A DNA stretch of 6,947 nucleotides from CAYXRS01 sp964636485 (GTDB lineage Bacteria; Gemmatimonadota; Gemmatimonadetes; Gemmatimonadales; Gemmatimonadaceae): NCBI GenBank assembly GCA_964636485.1, contig CAZWSO010000130.1:1-6947 (forward strand), in the 5' to 3' direction. Positions 5,886 to 6,947 of the stretch are shown here, piece after piece. Within the stretch, counting starts at the first letter, position 1, and each line of letters starts with the position of its first letter. The position numbers were made by a program, and so were the translations under genes. The notes beneath the pieces are model-generated. The model was not told the DNA's origin. It did not search any database and was given only the letters and a program-made list of their open reading frames with translations.

Positions 5886-6947
5886 CTAGCTTCGAAATAC
5901 GTCCAGCGCCGTCTCCACCTTCCCGAACGGCGCCGAGACCTGGACTCCCTGTACGACTGGCCGGACGCGCTCGAGCATCTCGCGGGCGATGGCAATGCCC
6001 TCGGCCAGCGCGTGCTCCTTCGACCGCTCGCTCGCCTGTCGCATGCGGGCGAGAATGGGAGGAGGCACGACGACCCCGGGCACTTCGTTGGCGAGGAATT
6101 CGGCGTTACGCGCCGAGACCAGCGGCCAGATCCCGGCTACGATCGGGATGCGGACGTGCGCGATACGCCCCAGGAAACGCTCCAGCTGGTCGGGGTCGAA
6201 TACCGGCTGAGTGATGGCGAACTCCGCGCCGGCGTCCACCTTCCACTCGAAGCGGCTGATCTCCTGCGCCGGGTCGATCGCGGCCGGGTTCACCCCCACA
6301 CCGATGACGAAACGGGTCGGCTCCCCAAGGGAATGCCCACCTGGATCGAGACCGCGATTGAGCCGGCTCACGAGATTGGTCAGTCCGATCGAGTCGATGT
6401 CGAAGACGGCGGTCGCATCCGGATAGGGGCCCATCTTGGGGGGATCACCTGTGATGATTAGCAGGTTGCGCAGATTGAGGGCGGCGGCACCGAGGAGATC
6501 GCTGAGCATGCCGAGCAGGTTGCGGTCCCGGCAGCAGTAGTGGGTCACCGTCTCTATGCCGACCTGCTGTTCGATCAGCAGGCTGGTCATGAGCGCGCCC
6601 ATGCGGCTCTGCGCGCGCGGGCCATCGGGAACGTTGACGGCGTCGACGCCGGCAGCAGCGAGCGCGCGCACCCCCGCGAGCATGCGTGACGCGTCCGCGC
6701 CGCGCGGCGGCACGATTTCAACCGACGTCACGAACGCTCCGGCGGCTATCTTTGCCGCCCAGCGAGAGCGCTCACCGAATGGAGGCGGCTCCACGCCCTC
6801 GCTGATCTGACCGGCGCCGTTCACCACGGTGGCGGAAGCCGCGCCGCGTCCGTGAAGGACGGCGCGACGGTGCCGCGGCACGAGCGGGCGAATGCCTTCG
6901 ACCATCGCCTCGATGTGCTCGGGAGTGGTCCCGCAGCATCCACCCAG
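5886..6947 (-). CDS. Bifunctional homocysteine S-methyltransferase / methylenetetrahydrofolate reductase, C-terminal part
   Basis: The open frame runs off the right edge; 353 C-terminal residues are visible. It begins LGGCCGTTPEHI, the C-terminal zinc-ligand Cys-Cys motif of the MetH/BHMT-type homocysteine S-methyltransferase domain, so that domain's bulk lies outside the window. After a linker of about 50 residues comes a complete MTHFR TIM-barrel domain, which reduces 5,10-methylene-THF to 5-methyl-THF using FAD. E77 in SVEIVPPRG is the likely catalytic acid, TGDPPKMGPYPDATAVFDIDSIG is the flavin-contact stretch typical of the fused (YitJ-like) form, and ITQPVFDPDQL supplies the substrate-contact Gln. 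The order methyltransferase-then-reductase and the expected total near 600 residues match B. subtilis YitJ-type fusions. It would supply methyl groups for methionine synthesis. It ends in DVFRS with the stop at 5886-5888, 128 bp before the chelatase start, so co-transcription is possible but not tight. Confidence 0.93.
   Translation of the reverse strand: MGGCCGTTPEHIEAMVEGIRPLVPRHRRAVLHGRGAASATVVNGAGQISEGVEPPPFGERSRWAAKIAAGAFVTSVEIVPPRGADASRMLAGVRALAAAGVDAVNVPDGPRAQSRMGALMTSLLIEQQVGIETVTHYCCRDRNLLGMLSDLLGAAALNLRNLLIITGDPPKMGPYPDATAVFDIDSIGLTNLVSRLNRGLDPGGHSLGEPTRFVIGVGVNPAAIDPAQEISRFEWKVDAGAEFAITQPVFDPDQLERFLGRIAHVRIPIVAGIWPLVSARNAEFLANEVPGVVVPPPILARMRQASERSKEHALAEGIAIAREMLERVRPVVQGVQVSAPFGKVETALDVFRS

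Noticed and set aside
5219..6214. 331-codon plus-strand open frame spanning the chelatase gene and the end of the MTHFR domain
   Set aside because: It is antisense to two clear genes and the translation is rich in Arg, Pro and Ser without recognisable motifs.

Overview
The window is 6.9 kb of GC-rich, densely coded bacterial chromosome with five protein genes: three read left to right and three transcription units' worth of sequence read right to left, meeting tail to tail near position 3930. No tRNA, rRNA, CRISPR array, insertion sequence or other mobile-element signal was seen. The host cannot be named from this sequence. High GC, a homocysteine methyltransferase/MTHFR fusion, a branched-chain-type acyl-CoA dehydrogenase and a CsoR-like copper operator would fit several GC-rich free-living phyla (Gemmatimonadota-like is a guess only).

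Left block (1-3908, + strand) is metal export. It opens inside a cation diffusion facilitator (CDF) whose first residues lie off the left edge. A 212-bp intergenic region follows, holding a copper-type palindrome (ATACCCC-atg-GGGGTAT) of the CsoR kind over a TATATT -10 candidate, plus an extra half-site 35 bp upstream. It drives a two-gene copper unit: a small membrane-anchored cupredoxin-like protein with no histidine, and a Cu(I)-exporting P1B-type ATPase (CopA). The two genes overlap at ATGATG behind a GGAGGAGGA ribosome-binding site, so they are probably translationally coupled and made in proportion. The likely logic is that copper lifts a CsoR repressor encoded elsewhere, the cupredoxin handles Cu(I), and CopA pumps it out.

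Right block (3957-6947, - strand) is central and cofactor metabolism. In transcription order it runs: the tail of a bifunctional homocysteine S-methyltransferase/5,10-methylenetetrahydrofolate reductase (N-terminal part off the right edge), a short CbiX/SirB-type sirohydrochlorin chelatase, and an acyl-CoA dehydrogenase of the short/branched-chain class. The gaps (128 and 148 bp) are wide for a tight operon and each carries an inverted repeat. A weak promoter candidate sits just after the chelatase stop, so the dehydrogenase may have its own transcript with a structured leader. Methionine synthesis and siroheme/cobalamin metal insertion share sulfur and one-carbon metabolism, which makes the first two neighbours sensible together; the dehydrogenase looks independent.

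I do not see a clearly new multi-gene system. The most worthwhile leads are the histidine-free cupredoxin coupled to CopA, its operator layout, the altered metal-site residues of the CDF protein, and the cysteine-bearing tail on the chelatase.
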